Source: Gnetum montanum (Eukaryota; Streptophyta; Gnetopsida; Gnetales; Gnetaceae). From it: a stretch of 64,000 nucleotides of DNA. This document shows positions 1 through 12,337 of the stretch, in pieces. The stretch is taken from assembly GCA_015680685.1 (NCBI GenBank), contig MNCI01005950.1, positions 29,157 to 93,156 on the forward strand, read 5' to 3'. Position 1 is the stretch's first letter. Each line of letters starts with the position of its first letter. The translations under genes were made by a program, and so were the position numbers. Under the pieces are notes generated by a model that saw only the letters and a program-made list of their open reading frames with translations, did not search any database and was not told the DNA's origin.

Positions 1-124
1 AACTCTAAAGCCTTTCTTTGCTAATCTCCTATTTGAAGCAACTGATAAAAGCTAACATTGACCTTGACATGTTTAAGGTCTTCAATCAAATCATACTCTC
101 CATCACCAATAAAGCTTGATCTCT

Positions 125-1287
125 TTATCCATTACTAGAAGATTTACTTGCATAGTGAACACTAGATAACTCATTATCAGATTCAATATCAAGAAAGTTG
201 GACATAATAAGATCACTTTCATCCTCATCTTCTGCTAACTTAGTTTCTTGATGTTTATGCTTTCTACTTTTCCTTTCTTCCTTGATATTAACTCTTGCCA
301 AAGCTTTTTCAAGCTTTACTATTTTGTTAGACATATCTCTCATTAATTGTCCTTTTTCAGATCCCACTCTTTCATGCTCTTGCTCTATCTTAACATGAGA
401 TAGACGTGGTAAAGCTTTAAATTGAGCAAAATCTTGCATAGGAATCATAACTCTTTCTTCTCTTTTTTGAATCGCAATATTTTCTTCAGGATTCAAGTTC
501 AACTGTTTTTCTAACTATATAGCTTCACTGAAGTAGTCATTTAGTGTAGTCAAGTTTGGAGTTCTCCTTAACCAAATCAAAATGTTGGGGTTGACAGCCT
601 TAAGATAAGTTTCTTTAAGCATTTCTTCTGATGGCCTATATTGTCTTTGAAAGAGTCCACAAATTCGTTGAAACTTGATGTTAAAATCTCTAATTGACTA
701 TTTAACTCCTTGCTTAGCTTGTACTAGCCCACAGTATAGTTGTTGTTGATCTAATTGATTACCAAACTGGGCTAATAAAAGGTTCTTCATGTCATCCCAA
801 CTTGTAATACTATTACTTGGTAAGTTCGAATACCAAATCTGAGCCATATCCTTTAGATTTGATACAAACAAGATACAAACAACCTACAAGCTTGATCTTG
901 ATGTTGAATATTTGCATGAGCTAAAGCTAACTCAAACATGTGAATATATTCTTTAGCTAAATAAGCTTTTCCAAGAATGAAAGGCTCAGGCAAATATTTG
1001 TAAACTACCTTAGGAATATCATTGTAATTTTGAAATCCTAATGGTGTAACTCTTTGCCAAGGGTTTGCCATCATATTCCTTTGAATAATTGAACTCTTAT
1101 ACTTTCTAGATCTTCTCTTATAAATAGATAAACCAGATATAATGGGTGATTTTCTAGTTTTCACTCCACTACTTGTTCCCAATTCAAAAACTTTCTTTTG
1201 TTCTTCTTCTGATGAAGAATCAGTCTTAGAATCTAGAATATCTTTTGAAACTTTGAAATTTTCCAAACTATCAATCTTCTTGGTCAT
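125..1287 (-). pseudogene. Element H gag, broken (Ty3/gypsy type)
   Basis: This is a decayed retrotransposon capsid (gag) gene read right to left. The N-terminal part (1287 down to about 880) is acidic then basic. The central part (about 860 to 540) looks like a Retrotrans_gag domain, with WYSNLPSNSITSWDDM, a run of small and polar residues, and FQRICGLFQRQYRP further on. The C-terminal part (502 to 125) is charged and helix-prone. Gag would form the cytoplasmic particle that packages element RNA. The frame breaks at 861-882, where an 11-bp tandem duplication shifts it, and there are in-frame stops near 690 and 520. A primer-binding-like site and an LTR end lie just upstream at 1391-1412 and 1413. 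Protease and pol would lie off the left edge. The family call rests on motif resemblance only. Confidence 0.7.
861..882. repeat. 11-bp tandem duplication breaking gag
   Basis: GATACAAACAA occurs twice in direct contact (861-871 and 872-882). Removing one copy restores the gag frame across the junction, so the duplication is the cause of the frameshift. Confidence 0.85.
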
Positions 1288-1390
1288 GAACTGAAAATAG
1301 TATCTAATTTCCTAAGCCTTTATAGTAACAAAGAATTGTTGATGTGCTAAAATTATAAGGCTTATGAACCTAGAGGCTGAATTTTCAGCG

Positions 1391-1412
1391 CTCCTTCTAG
1401 TGCCAAAAGAAT
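1391..1412 (-). other. Primer-binding-like site of element H
   Basis: On the minus strand the LTR end is followed by about six bases and then TTGGCACTAGAAGGAGCGC. Nearly the same 19-mer follows both D-family LTRs at 45113 and 49576. It does not match the initiator-Met primer site, and I cannot name the tRNA. Confidence 0.6.
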
Positions 1413-1630
1413 TGTTGGTGACCGTTTGGGACGCCACCGCCAACGAGTGTCCTCGAACAGGATTTAAGTGCCTGTTGGTCTCTGGCAACACCAAGGTCCA
1501 GATACCTCCAAATAAACTCAGTAGTTAATGTGAGTATGTGTGTGTGCTATTGCGGTGTGTGGTTGTGAAAAATGAAATGATTGCGTTACGTGTAAACTAT
1601 AGATGACTTGTCTTAAACAGATTCAGCCAA
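1413..1630 (-). mobile_element. LTR 3' end of element H
   Basis: On the plus strand this begins TGTTGGTGACC, which is an LTR terminus CA read from the other strand. It is followed by about 215 bases that are nearly identical, in the same orientation, to 37812-38027. Together with the adjacent primer-like site and gag, this fixes it as the U5 end of the 5' LTR of a minus-strand element. The U3 boundary to the right is not clear. Confidence 0.7.
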
Positions 1631-2480
1631 CTTTGCCAAGTACTGTGAGTTATTGAGAGTTCCTATTTTGTTCAATTGCCTAGTCTATGCAGTCCTTATA
1701 ATACCTACTTGTAACAGTAGGTTCTTGATGAATGTTGAATAATTGTGCCTTCTGCTCTGCATGTTCTTTTGGAGGCACTTGGCCTCTGCCTTTCCTTGGC
1801 CCTTTGGATGCATCCTAAGAGGGTCCTCCTTACTATCCTCTTTTAGGGGGCATCTACAATCACACAAGACAGACTATTAGTAATTCCATTTATAAAATTT
1901 GATTTATACCTTTCTCCTTACCCTTAATAGATTCATTTCTTGCCTAGTGTGATTAAAAGTGAGAAATTTTCATGAAAATTCCCCTAAAATTTTTGATATT
2001 GGGGTCAATTTGATTAGGTGACTCCAAAACATAATCTTCATGGTATGGGTGAAGAAATAAAATTAATTTGGCAAACATTTTTAGCATTTTTGAGGTTACT
2101 TACCCTTGATAATATCCTTTGGACAATGATGAATTTCAAAAAAACTATGTGCTACTTGGAGCATACCCTTCCCCCACGACTAAGTTAAACACTCCAAGTT
2201 TAAGCAGGTTCGATTTGGACAAGAATAGGAGCATTAATGAGTAAGTTATTGATGTTTGAATGATAGGTATGCAAGTTGGAAAATTTGTGGAAGAAAATTT
2301 CAACAACTCTCCTCACATCGGTAGTGAAAAATGACATTGACGTGCATAGGGGGTCCATATATATAATTTTTTTAGATGCGATATCGCGTCAGATCCAATA
2401 TTGGGCACCTGATATCACGTCCCTTCCAAAATAGGGTACTTGGAAAAATTGATAATTTTCTTGAATTTCCAAGGCTAGAA
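1631..2480 (-). mobile_element. Retroelement leader and promoter fragment
   Basis: Read on the minus strand, 2424-2374 carries GATATC dyads followed by a TATA-like TTATATATATGG near 2350. The arrangement resembles the U3 of elements A, B and F. Further down, an ATG at 1853 opens a short MPPKRG reading frame, a start seen in some gypsy gag proteins, which is soon out of frame. A GTGGGGGAAGGG purine tract is at about 2170-2181 on the minus strand. The pieces are mosaic and I cannot join them into one element. Confidence 0.35.
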
Positions 2481-3829
2481 ATGAAGAATTTAAGGTAAAT
2501 TTGAAAGATCCAGAGTAACATTAAGTTGACCTAAAGGCACCAAAAGTGTAATGAAGTGGAATTTAACAATGAAGTTCGTGAATAGGGTGAGGAAAAAGGA
2601 CATGAAGTGGTGCACAGGAATGTTTGAATTAAAATGATGATAAAGGAAAGGATAACTTTAGCAATGCAGTATTTGGAGGTTATAAGATGATGTGGTGATG
2701 TGTAATGAGTGCAAATTACAAAAGCTACGTAAGTGGGTCCTTATAAAGTAGGTTCCTACCAATCATGCCCTTACGTAACCACACCTTAAAATGTTCGTAG
2801 GCACTAAAAGGGTTAAAAGCAATCTGCACTAGTGCAAAAAAACACACACATGTAGATGCCACCATGATGAGGTATGAGTTCTATGCCACAGAAGGCACAA
2901 GTTAGAAATACTTAGACGGTGAGGTGAAACGAATTGTAGAAGGCGTTGCTGAAATTGGGACATGTGGTAACTAACCCTAGGCACCATGAATCCTGAGTGT
3001 GGGGCATGATTAATGTATCATTAGCCTTTCACTTCAAAATCAAGATTAAGTCCATGCCTCTGATCAGTGACATCACATTGTTTCATCCAATGATGGTCAA
3101 CCATAAGAGCACCATGACAGTAAGGCGTATGATCACTTGGCATTTTGCCCAAGGGAGGAGTGATTTGGAGTTTCTTTGGAGCACATTTTTCTTGATTTTT
3201 TTCTTTGTTCTTTTTTTTCCTTATTTCTTTGGCACTTTGTTTTTTTCTTTTTGTTTTCAAAAATGTTCCAAAGGAGTCACCAACCTTTAGGCATGGGTGC
3301 ATGTCTTTCCAGTGGAACCCTCTAGAATAACATTGAATTTTCGTATTGAGTGCCTTTATCACAGCTCTTACTTCCATTTTTCATTAGATCTACAAGTATC
3401 TTAGTACAACCAAGCTACATGATAGCACCTACAGATGTTACTAAAGAGAATCCACAAGTTCCCTTGATGTCACACCTTGGCCATTCCCTCTTAGTCCATC
3501 ATTTTTTTACTTTGGGCATAATGAGTACAAAGTTACTTTTAAGTTTTAATGATGACAAGAATATCATCGTACCTAGAGTAGAACCTCTTATCCATAGAAT
3601 AGGTGAGTGGATGTTATGGGCTCGTTGTCCAAATAATTAGTCCCTTGTGACTCGATAGCATAGAACAAGACCTCAACCGATAAGTCACATGGGTATTTTA
3701 TTCATAGATGAGATCACTCTAAAAAAAAGATAAAAAAATAAATTGAAAGATGAAAAATTAGAAAATAGAACAAAAAATTGTAAAACCAAAGAAAAAGAAA
3801 AATATTTACTAATTCTACTTGTTAGAATG
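2481..3829. other. No recognisable gene
   Basis: Minus-strand frames at 3021-3377 and nearby are open for about 100 codons, but the residues are low complexity (lysine runs from an A-rich tract). I see no domain. The stretch 3720-3800 is A-rich. It is probably old retroelement 3' sequence. Confidence 0.4.
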
Positions 3830-5982
3830 AGGGGTGTCCCCATGACTGAACCTTTGATTATGGCAAGAATTAATAAATGAAAAGTTTGGATCCATGCATG
3901 TTGGAAATATTAGGGTTTGGTCATATCCAAACCATTGGGTGTCTTTTGGTGTGGTGGCTCGAATGTACCCAAACTAGGGTTCACACACTTGATTGAAGTA
4001 GGCATAGTGGGGTAGGTTATAAGATGTGGTCATGTGATAAGGAGTTGATCCACTATGGCACCTGTGACCGTAAGATGGTATGCAAGGATTGATATGTCTC
4101 CCTATGTGGTTATATTCATTGGGCTACATGGTTGTTGAAGTGTTGATTGGTTGCCTAGATAAGGTAACCAGAGGCATTGAGTTCGAGGAGGAAGGTGCAT
4201 CATAGCGTTGGGCTTGTGTTGAACTGGAGGATGTAGTGGCTTTGGAACCATGCTGTCTCTTTATATGGTCATGCCTAAAGAAAGGATGATTTTGACATTA
4301 TGGAGGACCTCCATTGCTATTGATAGTAGTAGCACAAGTAATGCTCATGGGTTGGTGTTATGGTGCAAAACCTTCTAGTGCTACTGGTGGTGATGTAGAA
4401 GGAGGAAAAGGATGAGAACATTGAGGGTGAGGAGGAGTGTAAGGAACATGAGGTGGTGATCTTGTGAGAGGACATGGGTTGATAGTACTTAGGAGAATGA
4501 TATTGATGAGGTGAAGTAGAGGATGTTGATCTAGTTGGGGAAATAGGATGCTAAGCATAATAACCACTTGGGTTCGAATGGTATGAAGGGTGTGACCATC
4601 TTGATGGTGGCCTCCCCCATGACTAGGGGTTTTGCCGTGGTTAAACATGATATTTCTGTATGAAATCTAGATGTAACATTCCTCCCCAATGCTCATGTAA
4701 ATGTAACAAGATTAGGCATTGGCCTTTGGGGTGATTGTATAGGAAAATTTCACATTAATACTTATGATCTGTAGTTGAGCTCCTATCCTTATTTTCTTCA
4801 ATCCTTCTTTTCGATTGTCGAGTAATGTTTTGCCCCTTTTCTTGGTTTGGCATTGTTCCACCTCTAATAATGTTCACATATTCTCTACATTTTTAACATA
4901 CCCATTCCATCATCTTATTGATCTTTACCTGAATTTCCTCTAGTGATTGTAGTATTGGCAAAGATGATTCCACCTTCGTGAGGTGAGTTGATTTTTCCTA
5001 TTCATGGACCTTTGTTATTTTGAGATTTTTGTCTTGTTGAGATCTTTCAACATTCTCCCATTTAGCTATTTCTCCTTCTTCTGTTGCTACCCACTTAATA
5101 AGCTCTTGGAATTGGTGGGTTTGTAGCTCAAGTAGTTGACCTAGGGCATACATCCCTAGGGTCTTCCTTGTTTCATTACGAAGCCCATCCATGATGTGAT
5201 ACATTAGCCTTTCCTCAGAGAACCCATGGCCTGGGAAATTGTTTAACAATGAATAATATCTTTCTAAGGAAATGTCCAAGGGTTCATGTTGCCCTTGTTT
5301 CCACTCTTGGATTTGTCTCCTCAAGGCTAACACTCTTGCATAGGTTTGATATCTTTCAGTGAAGAGTTTAACCATTGTTGGCCAACTACGAATTAATTTT
5401 AGCTTTAAAGACCTGTACCATACTTTTGCTTAGCTAACAAGTTTCATAGGAAAGAGCTTATGTTTTTTCCCCCCATTATCAATATTGTTCCATGCATAGG
5501 TATTGTAGAAGGCTTGTAAATGATGTTATGGATCTAATTCATAGCCTCCTAAAAACTTAGAAAAGTTGTTTAAGTCAAGCCTTGGTAGACGGCTTTCCTT
5601 ACGATGCTTGCAGGATATTCGAATAGCCTCTTGTATATGAATTAGGTTTAGTGGCCAGTAGGGGTTCATTGTCATGAGGTAGGTTATGAGTTAGTGAGTT
5701 GGGACGATGTTGCCTTTGTTGATGTTGGCGTTCTTGGCTTTGTCTGTGGGTTCGATTTCTATTGCTATGCCGATCCCTTAAGAGATGTTCATTCATGTCA
5801 TGACCCGATGTTGTAGGAGTAGAGGAAGAGAGAGAACTAGAAGACTTGTCATGACTTTTATAAGTCTTCCAAGCATCCTCGGATATGATCTTGCTAACCA
5901 TTGAGAAGGTCCTAGGCTTTATGGGCCCCCTCCTTCTATGGGATGTCCCATCCTCACTAGAGGTATCAAAGTTGGATGACAA
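3830..5982 (-). pseudogene. Element F gag, broken (Athila/Tat type)
   Basis: This is a minus-strand gag gene of the same type as in elements A, B and C. From the N-terminus it has a Ser/Arg/His-rich linker (5982 to 5599); the capsid core (5375 to 4998) with RYQTYARV, GLRNETRKTLG and VATEEGE; a degraded zinc knuckle with the NHPKG signature near 4730; and a long Pro/His/Ser-rich tail (4648 to about 3850). The order matches B at 52620-54240, which supports the assignment. Stops and frame changes separate the blocks. No protease or RT follows, so the element is truncated near 3830. Its primer site and LTR lie directly upstream at 6250-7132. Confidence 0.75.
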
Positions 5983-6249
5983 GGGTCCTTGAGTACCATT
6001 GGGGTGTTCATGAACATAGGAGACCCCTACATAAGATTGAGTACTCCAAACTTTGTCTTCATCATCATATATTTTGTTGGTCCTCCAATGAATTGCCTCA
6101 CTAGTTGTTGCATTATCATAGTCTTGTGAGAGGGATATTGTTGTGAATTATGTATGACTTATTTGCAATTACTTTCTTTCTAAAATATATATTGTTAAGG
6201 ATTTGTTACAGTGATCTTGGATGATATAACTAATCTAAATAACTAGCAC

Positions 6250-6270
6250 CATCCTCGACAATGATGCCAA
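6250..6270 (-). other. Primer-binding site of element F
   Basis: On the minus strand TTGGCATCATTGTCGAGGA directly follows the LTR end CTCATCA. It aligns with the sites of A (23580) and B (52089) and with the primer site TTGGCGCCGTTGCCGGGGA known from Athila/Tat elements. Confidence 0.75.
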
Positions 6271-7132
6271 TGATGAGCAGAAAGGTATGCCTATGCTTAA
6301 CCATATGAATACGAGCGTGTACGCACGATCTGGTCGAATTCTATAGACAAACTAGTTGTGGCACCTAGATAGTTACACATTGATCATAGTTCATTGTCTT
6401 CTCACCTGGACTAGTAATTGCTTGGTCATATATGGTTTAGTCCAGAGTGAGGTGTATGATGTGATTTCTAATATTATGCAACTCCTAAAGACAATGAGAA
6501 ATAACTTGATTTAACTAATAAGTAATAGGAAATAAAATCTAAGCTAGACTTAGTGCAATGAGCATTCATCCTTAATCATTTGTACATATTTTGGACTTCA
6601 TGTACTACATCTGGGATTACCAAGCACACATTATTTGAGCACTACTTGATGCGCTACTGGGTTACCAAGTAGTTGCACTTAAATGTTCAGGATTAGGATG
6701 TACCCATTCCGCATTTTAACAATAGAAATAGTAATGACAATAAAAGAAATGTTAACTAAGAGAATAATAAATAATAATTGACAATTAAATAATTAAAAAC
6801 TAAGTGAATGCTACAATGATGGAGTAATTTTGATCTTTATTGTCGGTGGTGTGCATGTCCAAGTATGTCACACTTTAAACAAAGGTTCTATACAATTACA
6901 AACATCACACTATGGGCATGCACTAATGAAAGAACTGAAACTAACTAAAAACTGACAAAAAGACTCTACTCTAAAACTTACTTAAAATCCTTTGTTGTGT
7001 GCTCGAATGCTATATTTATAGGCCTACATAGGAATTATGATATTGTGTATTCGATATCATTATCCAGGATGTGATATCGCGTACCTGATATCGAGGATCC
7101 AATATTGGGGCCTGGCAAACCACGATTCATCA
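6271..7132 (-). mobile_element. Element F 5' LTR
   Basis: This is an 862-bp LTR on the minus strand, beginning TGATGAATCGTGG at 7132 and ending CTGCTCATCA at 6271. Length, both ends and internal order match the element A LTRs (868-869 bp). The bases outside the start are AGCAG (7133-7137); the other end of the element is lost, so no target duplication can be checked. Confidence 0.85.
7013..7118 (-). promoter_or_regulatory. GATATC dyad array and TATA box, element F
   Basis: On the minus strand a series of GATATC or near-GATATC sites (7118 to 7037) lies just upstream of TATAAATA (7020 to 7013). The order is the same as in the A and B LTRs, so this is the likely core promoter. Function is inferred. 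Confidence 0.6.
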
Positions 7133-7640
7133 AGCAGTATCTCTTTGATCACTCGTGCTTGTTCCACCCCAAGGATCTTTCCTTGGGAGAGAAACTTTGG
7201 AAAGACATGAGAGTGAAAAAGAGGGTAGAGCTCTTGTAGCTTAGGCACTAGCACATCCTTAATCAGTATGCCCTTATGAGATCAGGTGGCCCCCAACTAG
7301 TTCTTGATCTCCCCTTTGTAGTTCAGCTCTTTGCTAGCCTTATCAACAATTGTTGGGCCATTAGTAGGGAGGTCAAAGAGGTTGGTGAAGAAGGACTACC
7401 TAATGTTTAGCACTATTATCATGCTACGCACCCAGGTGAAAAATTGCTTAACATCGTTGCTGAAGGAGTCAATGATGATGACCATTTCAACCATCAAGAT
7501 ACTTGGGCTAAGGGCCAAAAATAGGTCCATCAACCTAGCACTTGCAAGCCAAGCTGTTAGTGCATTTGATTCTTTATGGAATAGCTAGTATTATGCATCA
7601 TCCACATCATCATACTTCATGATGAGGGTGGCCTTTGTGC
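7133..7640 (-). pseudogene. Unrecognised old coding relic
   Basis: One minus-strand frame stays almost open from about 7640 to 7133, with only a few stops, and reads through into the F LTR, which cut it. It contains ALTAWLASARLMDLFLAL, VKQFFTWV and, nearer the cut, LVPKLQELYPLF. The composition looks like a real globular or helical protein rather than a shadow frame, but I do not recognise the family. Upstream (7641-8060) the frame is lost. It may be a host gene fragment or an old transposon protein. Confidence 0.3.
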
Positions 7641-10303
7641 AACCCATGGTGATCACCATCACCTTGGCTGAGGCAACTGTCACTAGAACAAAGGAAAATC
7701 AATGTCAATGTTAGCATCATGCAGATGAGGCAAACTGAAATGTATGCATGAACAACCACATGAACCAAGATCCAAAACATAGATATGTACATGGTACAAA
7801 TGGGGTGTGAGACAAGGGTGGTGCTGCAAGCATCTCCTCAGTGTTAATCTCACTGGTAACCCACTGCTCATCCAACCAGCTATGGATCCTACATTTCTCA
7901 TATGCCTTCGAGTATCAACTAGGGTAGGCCTCTAGATCAGGTCCCACCTACTCAATCATAGCTATCCGAAGATTCGTGCTAGATGAAAACACCTCCAAGG
8001 TAGTGTGGGTTAAGGCTAGAGCATCCACCTCATCATGCAGGCCCTCTTCATCAACTCTAAACTTGGTATTAATAATGAGTCCTTAGTAATTTAACATGAG
8101 CTAGTAGTGAAAAAACAATATAAGAATCATGAAAGCACTTATCGTCTAGTGTAGTAGATAGTCCTAGGTGGGTTCTAGAATAGGGTATGCACCTGTAGCA
8201 CAATAAAAAGGGTGTTGCTCTTATTGTAACAAGAAAACCCCATAATGTGCATATCCTGGATAGCTATTAGGTGATCTTAGGACCTCTACCTAAATCACCT
8301 ACCCCATCCATGCTAGTAGTGGATTTGTTTGAAATGAATTTCAAGATGCCCTGGTTAGCCCTAGGCAGCAACATCTTAGTGATAGCACTAGTAGCATCCA
8401 TCACCAAGTGTGATGACATGATCACACTAAACTACTGTACTAGGTATTCTAAGAACTCACAAGCCCTTGGTCAGAACCACCTCACCTAATGGCCCACATG
8501 CATATTTGGTGTAGGTGTGTTAGGAACAGGTTTGCTCATGTAGCATAAGATGCCCATGAGCTCAACTACGATCAAAACAAGCTTCAATAGCACCTTACAG
8601 CCTCCAAGTAACAAGTAAAACATTAGTATACATACATAGATGAAAATTTTGGCATTAAATTATTAAGATAAGTTAGTAAAATTAGCATGAAGTAACATGG
8701 ACTAACAAAGAAAAAAAATCCTACTCTTGGCAATACACCCTAAGGCCTCATGGGTATAGGATGTCAACCAATCCATTTGACATGCTTGGTACTCACTAGG
8801 ATATAGCACGTTTTTATGGGCTTAATGCTACATTTTTTAGATTTAGCATCATGCATAGTTTATAAAATTTTGGCAAAATGTTTTTTCTAACTTTGAACTA
8901 TCTTAGTGAAGAGTTTAGTCCCAAACTAGAAATTTTTTCTAACTCCCTACTATGCTCTATAGAGAGTGTAGTCCTAAAAAATGGACTTTCAGGATAGACA
9001 CATTTTAATAAACACTTTGTGAAGCAAACATTTTGTCAAATGCTTAGTGACAACTATGCTTCCAAGGCATGGAAACTATAGTCCTAGCTATAATAGTGGA
9101 AAGAGTAGCCTCCATGCGCTACTGCCCTGCTGCCCTTCATGCATTGTGCCTTGTCGTGGTGTTTCTCGTTGTGCTCACGCCTGCCATGTGTTAAGCCTAT
9201 GCCTTGTGCCCATTGCATTGCTATGTTGCTATGCCCATCCTACCTGTTGAGCCCTACCCTCTCTTCCTCCTTCACTATCACCACCCCAAACCTTTGAAAG
9301 AAAAACAAAAATAGAAACACTTGAAAAAAAATGTAGGGACAGACGCTTGCCTTGTCCCTTGCCCCCAAAGCAAGTCATTCCTTGGCCATTACCAAAACCT
9401 TGGGGCCCCTTATGACCACCCCACCAAAACCCACAATGCCTATCCTTGGGTCCTAAGCCCTTGTCCACAAACCCTACGCATGCGTGGCCTAAAACCCCCA
9501 CAACAAAACCCTTCCATGTAGTCATGCCAAAGAGAAAGGAAAAGAACACAACAAAGGCCATAGTGGCATAGGGCCCCCAAATCCTACGATCCCAAAACCT
9601 TGTGCATAGCCCCTATGGGCATGTTACACTACATAGTGATAGCCATTCCTCCCATGGTTGCGACACGAAATGCAATTGTGGCCCAACAAAAACCTCCCAC
9701 TACCCAAAATCCTCCCTACCACGATGGCTATGATGGCCTATGGCGGCGATGACCACCACCATGGCAAGATACGATGGCAAGGTGCATAGAAGATTATGCT
9801 TCCAATCTCTTACCAATGAAATAATGAAAAATGAAAAAAATAAACAAAAGAGAGAGTGTAGTTGGTGTACTTGTCTGATGCCAATGGCCTCCTCTCCTCC
9901 ATGCCCTCTTGTGCTAGGCGGCCCACTACTCTCTTCCCCTTGATAATGTTTGTTAGTTTTGGATGCAGGCATCCACTCAGGTGCATCATTCTCCCCAATT
10001 ATGCTATACACTAGCAGCAATGCAATAGCAATGGCAAAACTATGCTCTAGATGTCATAGTTGAAAGAAAAAAAATGACAACTTACCCATATTAAAAACAT
10101 GCCTATATACTCTCTCAGGGTCATTTAATGATCCACTAACCTAGGACTATGCTCCACACCAAAGGGCCAGTGAAGAGTGTAGTTGGGTAAGAGCATAGTT
10201 GGGCAATAGCGTAGTCACCCATACTTAGCCTGGAATCATGATTTTTTGCTACCTTACAAAAGTGCAACTTAACTTCACTCTTTGAGCATGATCAATCCTC
10301 CCT
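7641..10303. other. No identifiable gene; repeat-like sequence
   Basis: Short frames are present but none shows a domain. Around 8890-9060 and 10130-10230 there are copies of an ACTATGCTCT...GAGTGTAGT motif that is also clustered in the LTR at 12338-13789, so parts are probably old LTR fragments of that family. 9090-9560 is C-rich and produces long but meaningless frames. Confidence 0.4.
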
Positions 10304-11110
10304 GGAATGACACATATGACATATCTATGGTTTGCTAAGATGTAAAACTGACATGCATATGGTCCGCTAAGACCTAAAATTGACACCAACATGTTTACTT
10401 CTCATAGTTATTTATGTGCATACTTAGGCAAATTTTTACTCGATTACTTTCTTTACTTAATTACTTTCTCTCATTTTTGCATAATAACTAGAGCAAATAG
10501 GTGATGCTTGATGTTTTGCTAGTTTGTTTTCCATGAATATGACATAGTTATGCATGAGCAGATCTTCTTGCCTTTGGTCACTAATGCCCATGACAACCAA
10601 ACATTCAAGCTTGCCGATCAAGACAAAAATGAGTTTGCCAATTTGATAAACCATTCATACCTGAAGCCATATTACATCTAACATGTAGCATCACATGTCA
10701 ACGAAGCAAGGTAAGCAACTCATTTGCTACGACACTAAACTGGCATGGCTTTTCCACTATGACATTAAATTGGCACAAAGGTCTACATACGAACAACACT
10801 CATTTGTTATGATGTTAAAATGGCACAACACTCATTGGCTATGACATTAAACTAGCAAAGCATTTGTTCGCTATGACACTAAACTCACACAATAGCAATC
10901 CACTATGATTATAAGTTGGCATAGCTCATCTACTATGATGCTAAACTAGCACAACATCCATTCGCTATGATGTTAAACTAGCACACAATAATCTACTAGG
11001 ATTATAAACTAGCATAACATGGTCTACCAAGACCTTAAACTCAGTTCACAATCTACTGGGGCCTTAAACTAGTAAAGCCATGGTCTACCAAGACCTTAAA
11101 CTAGGTTTTT
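10304..11110 (+). repeat. 32-bp degenerate minisatellite
   Basis: About twelve diverged units of roughly 32 bp lie at 10718-11110 and two more at 10330-10390. The unit core reads CTATGAYRTTAAACTAGCA with a variable tail. Three units of the same family recur at 60990-61090 behind the element D protease, so the array probably belongs to the untranslated 3' part of a related retroelement. Confidence 0.7.
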
Positions 11111-12337
11111 GGTTAACCACTAATGATTCCTTTCATTATCCTACAAGCAAGCAAGCGAGCACCATCTTTTCCCCCCTCCTACATCATGCGGGTGAGCATG
11201 CTGCATGTCCCAAAATGGAGCACCTACAATGGATGTAACCTTTGGAGCACTTGTAGCATCTTGGCCGCCCAACATTTTATTGGCTCTTTGATCACTTGCC
11301 ACAGACGCAGCCTTTGGAGCACTTGCAACATCTTTGACCCCTTACAATTTTATTGATATTTTTTTATCTTGTGTGGTTTTCTTGTCTTCTCAAAGTTGTG
11401 TTTGTAGGATGAAGCTTAGGTCATCATGCAAGGTGCATCTCATCATAGCAGCAAGTTTCCACAATGCTTAGATGTGCACGATTAGACTAGCAGAGCCTCT
11501 CAAGAGTTCACATCTTCCCCTATCCTATTATAGCCTACCCACATCCGCTCCTACATTCCAATACCCTCTCATTTCTTGCATAGCCAAGATTGCAAACCCT
11601 CTTGGATGCTCATGTGCTGTGATCGCATGACATCCTCTTTGCTTATACCATCAAACACGAAGCTTCCCAAGGCAGATGTAACATAAGTCATCTTATGGAA
11701 AGCCTTTGTCAATCAGTCAAAGCCTAGGTAGATGTAACATAAGTCATTTCAGGGAGGAAACACTTATCATACAGATGCCATGTAGTTTCATTGATGATGA
11801 TGCAAAGCCCATTTAATGATATGCAACTCATTTGATGAAAAGCATATCACTTCACAGAAAGAATTTAGCAAAGTGCAAAGCCCAAAGAAGGTTCATTCTA
11901 TAACAAGAAAAAAGAAAAAAAAAGAGTAAAGGTGGAAAAGCACGTCTCTAAGCAACCCAGTAGTAAAGCAATTTTGCAACCAGCTAAACCTTGAATCTAT
12001 ACCTTAACTCTCTCACAAGCACTTTGACGAGAGGTCAACGTTTTCAAGGGTAAGCCACTCTAGTGCCATGGTCATCATTAGTTGTGAGATCCCTACATCA
12101 CAATATCCCTACTTGCACCTACCTTTCCCTTTTTATCCCCAGCACATTGCCTATGCGTTCTCCCTTTTTCCACATACCATCTAGCATACCACTATCCATA
12201 GCACTCTTGAGCACAGTGTAGCAACATTTGATCTTGCACTAAAGAGTAATGTTGGTGCCAAGCCTACTGTGGTGTTTCGTTGTTATTTGTTAACATCTCT
12301 TAGGCCACTCCTCTAGATGTCAACAAAGAGGGACCAA
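11111..12337. other. No gene seen
   Basis: A phrase CCTTTGGAGCACTTG is duplicated 80-90 bases apart (11230, 11310). Otherwise there is no recognisable feature. The last bases, AAAGAGGGACCAA, form a purine-rich tract directly before the LTR start and may be a polypurine tract. Confidence 0.4.

Noticed and set aside
3021-3377. 118-codon minus-strand frame
   Set aside because: Its core is a lysine run from an A-rich tract, and an opposite-strand frame of similar length exists. No recognisable domain.
9229-9561. Gly/Phe-rich 110-codon minus-strand frame
   Set aside because: Low-complexity C-rich DNA on the other strand, overlapping another meaningless frame. No domain or start context.
10718-11110. 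CRISPR-like regular repeats
   Set aside because: Units are diverged, have no unique spacers of constant size, and lie in plant repeat DNA. It is a minisatellite.
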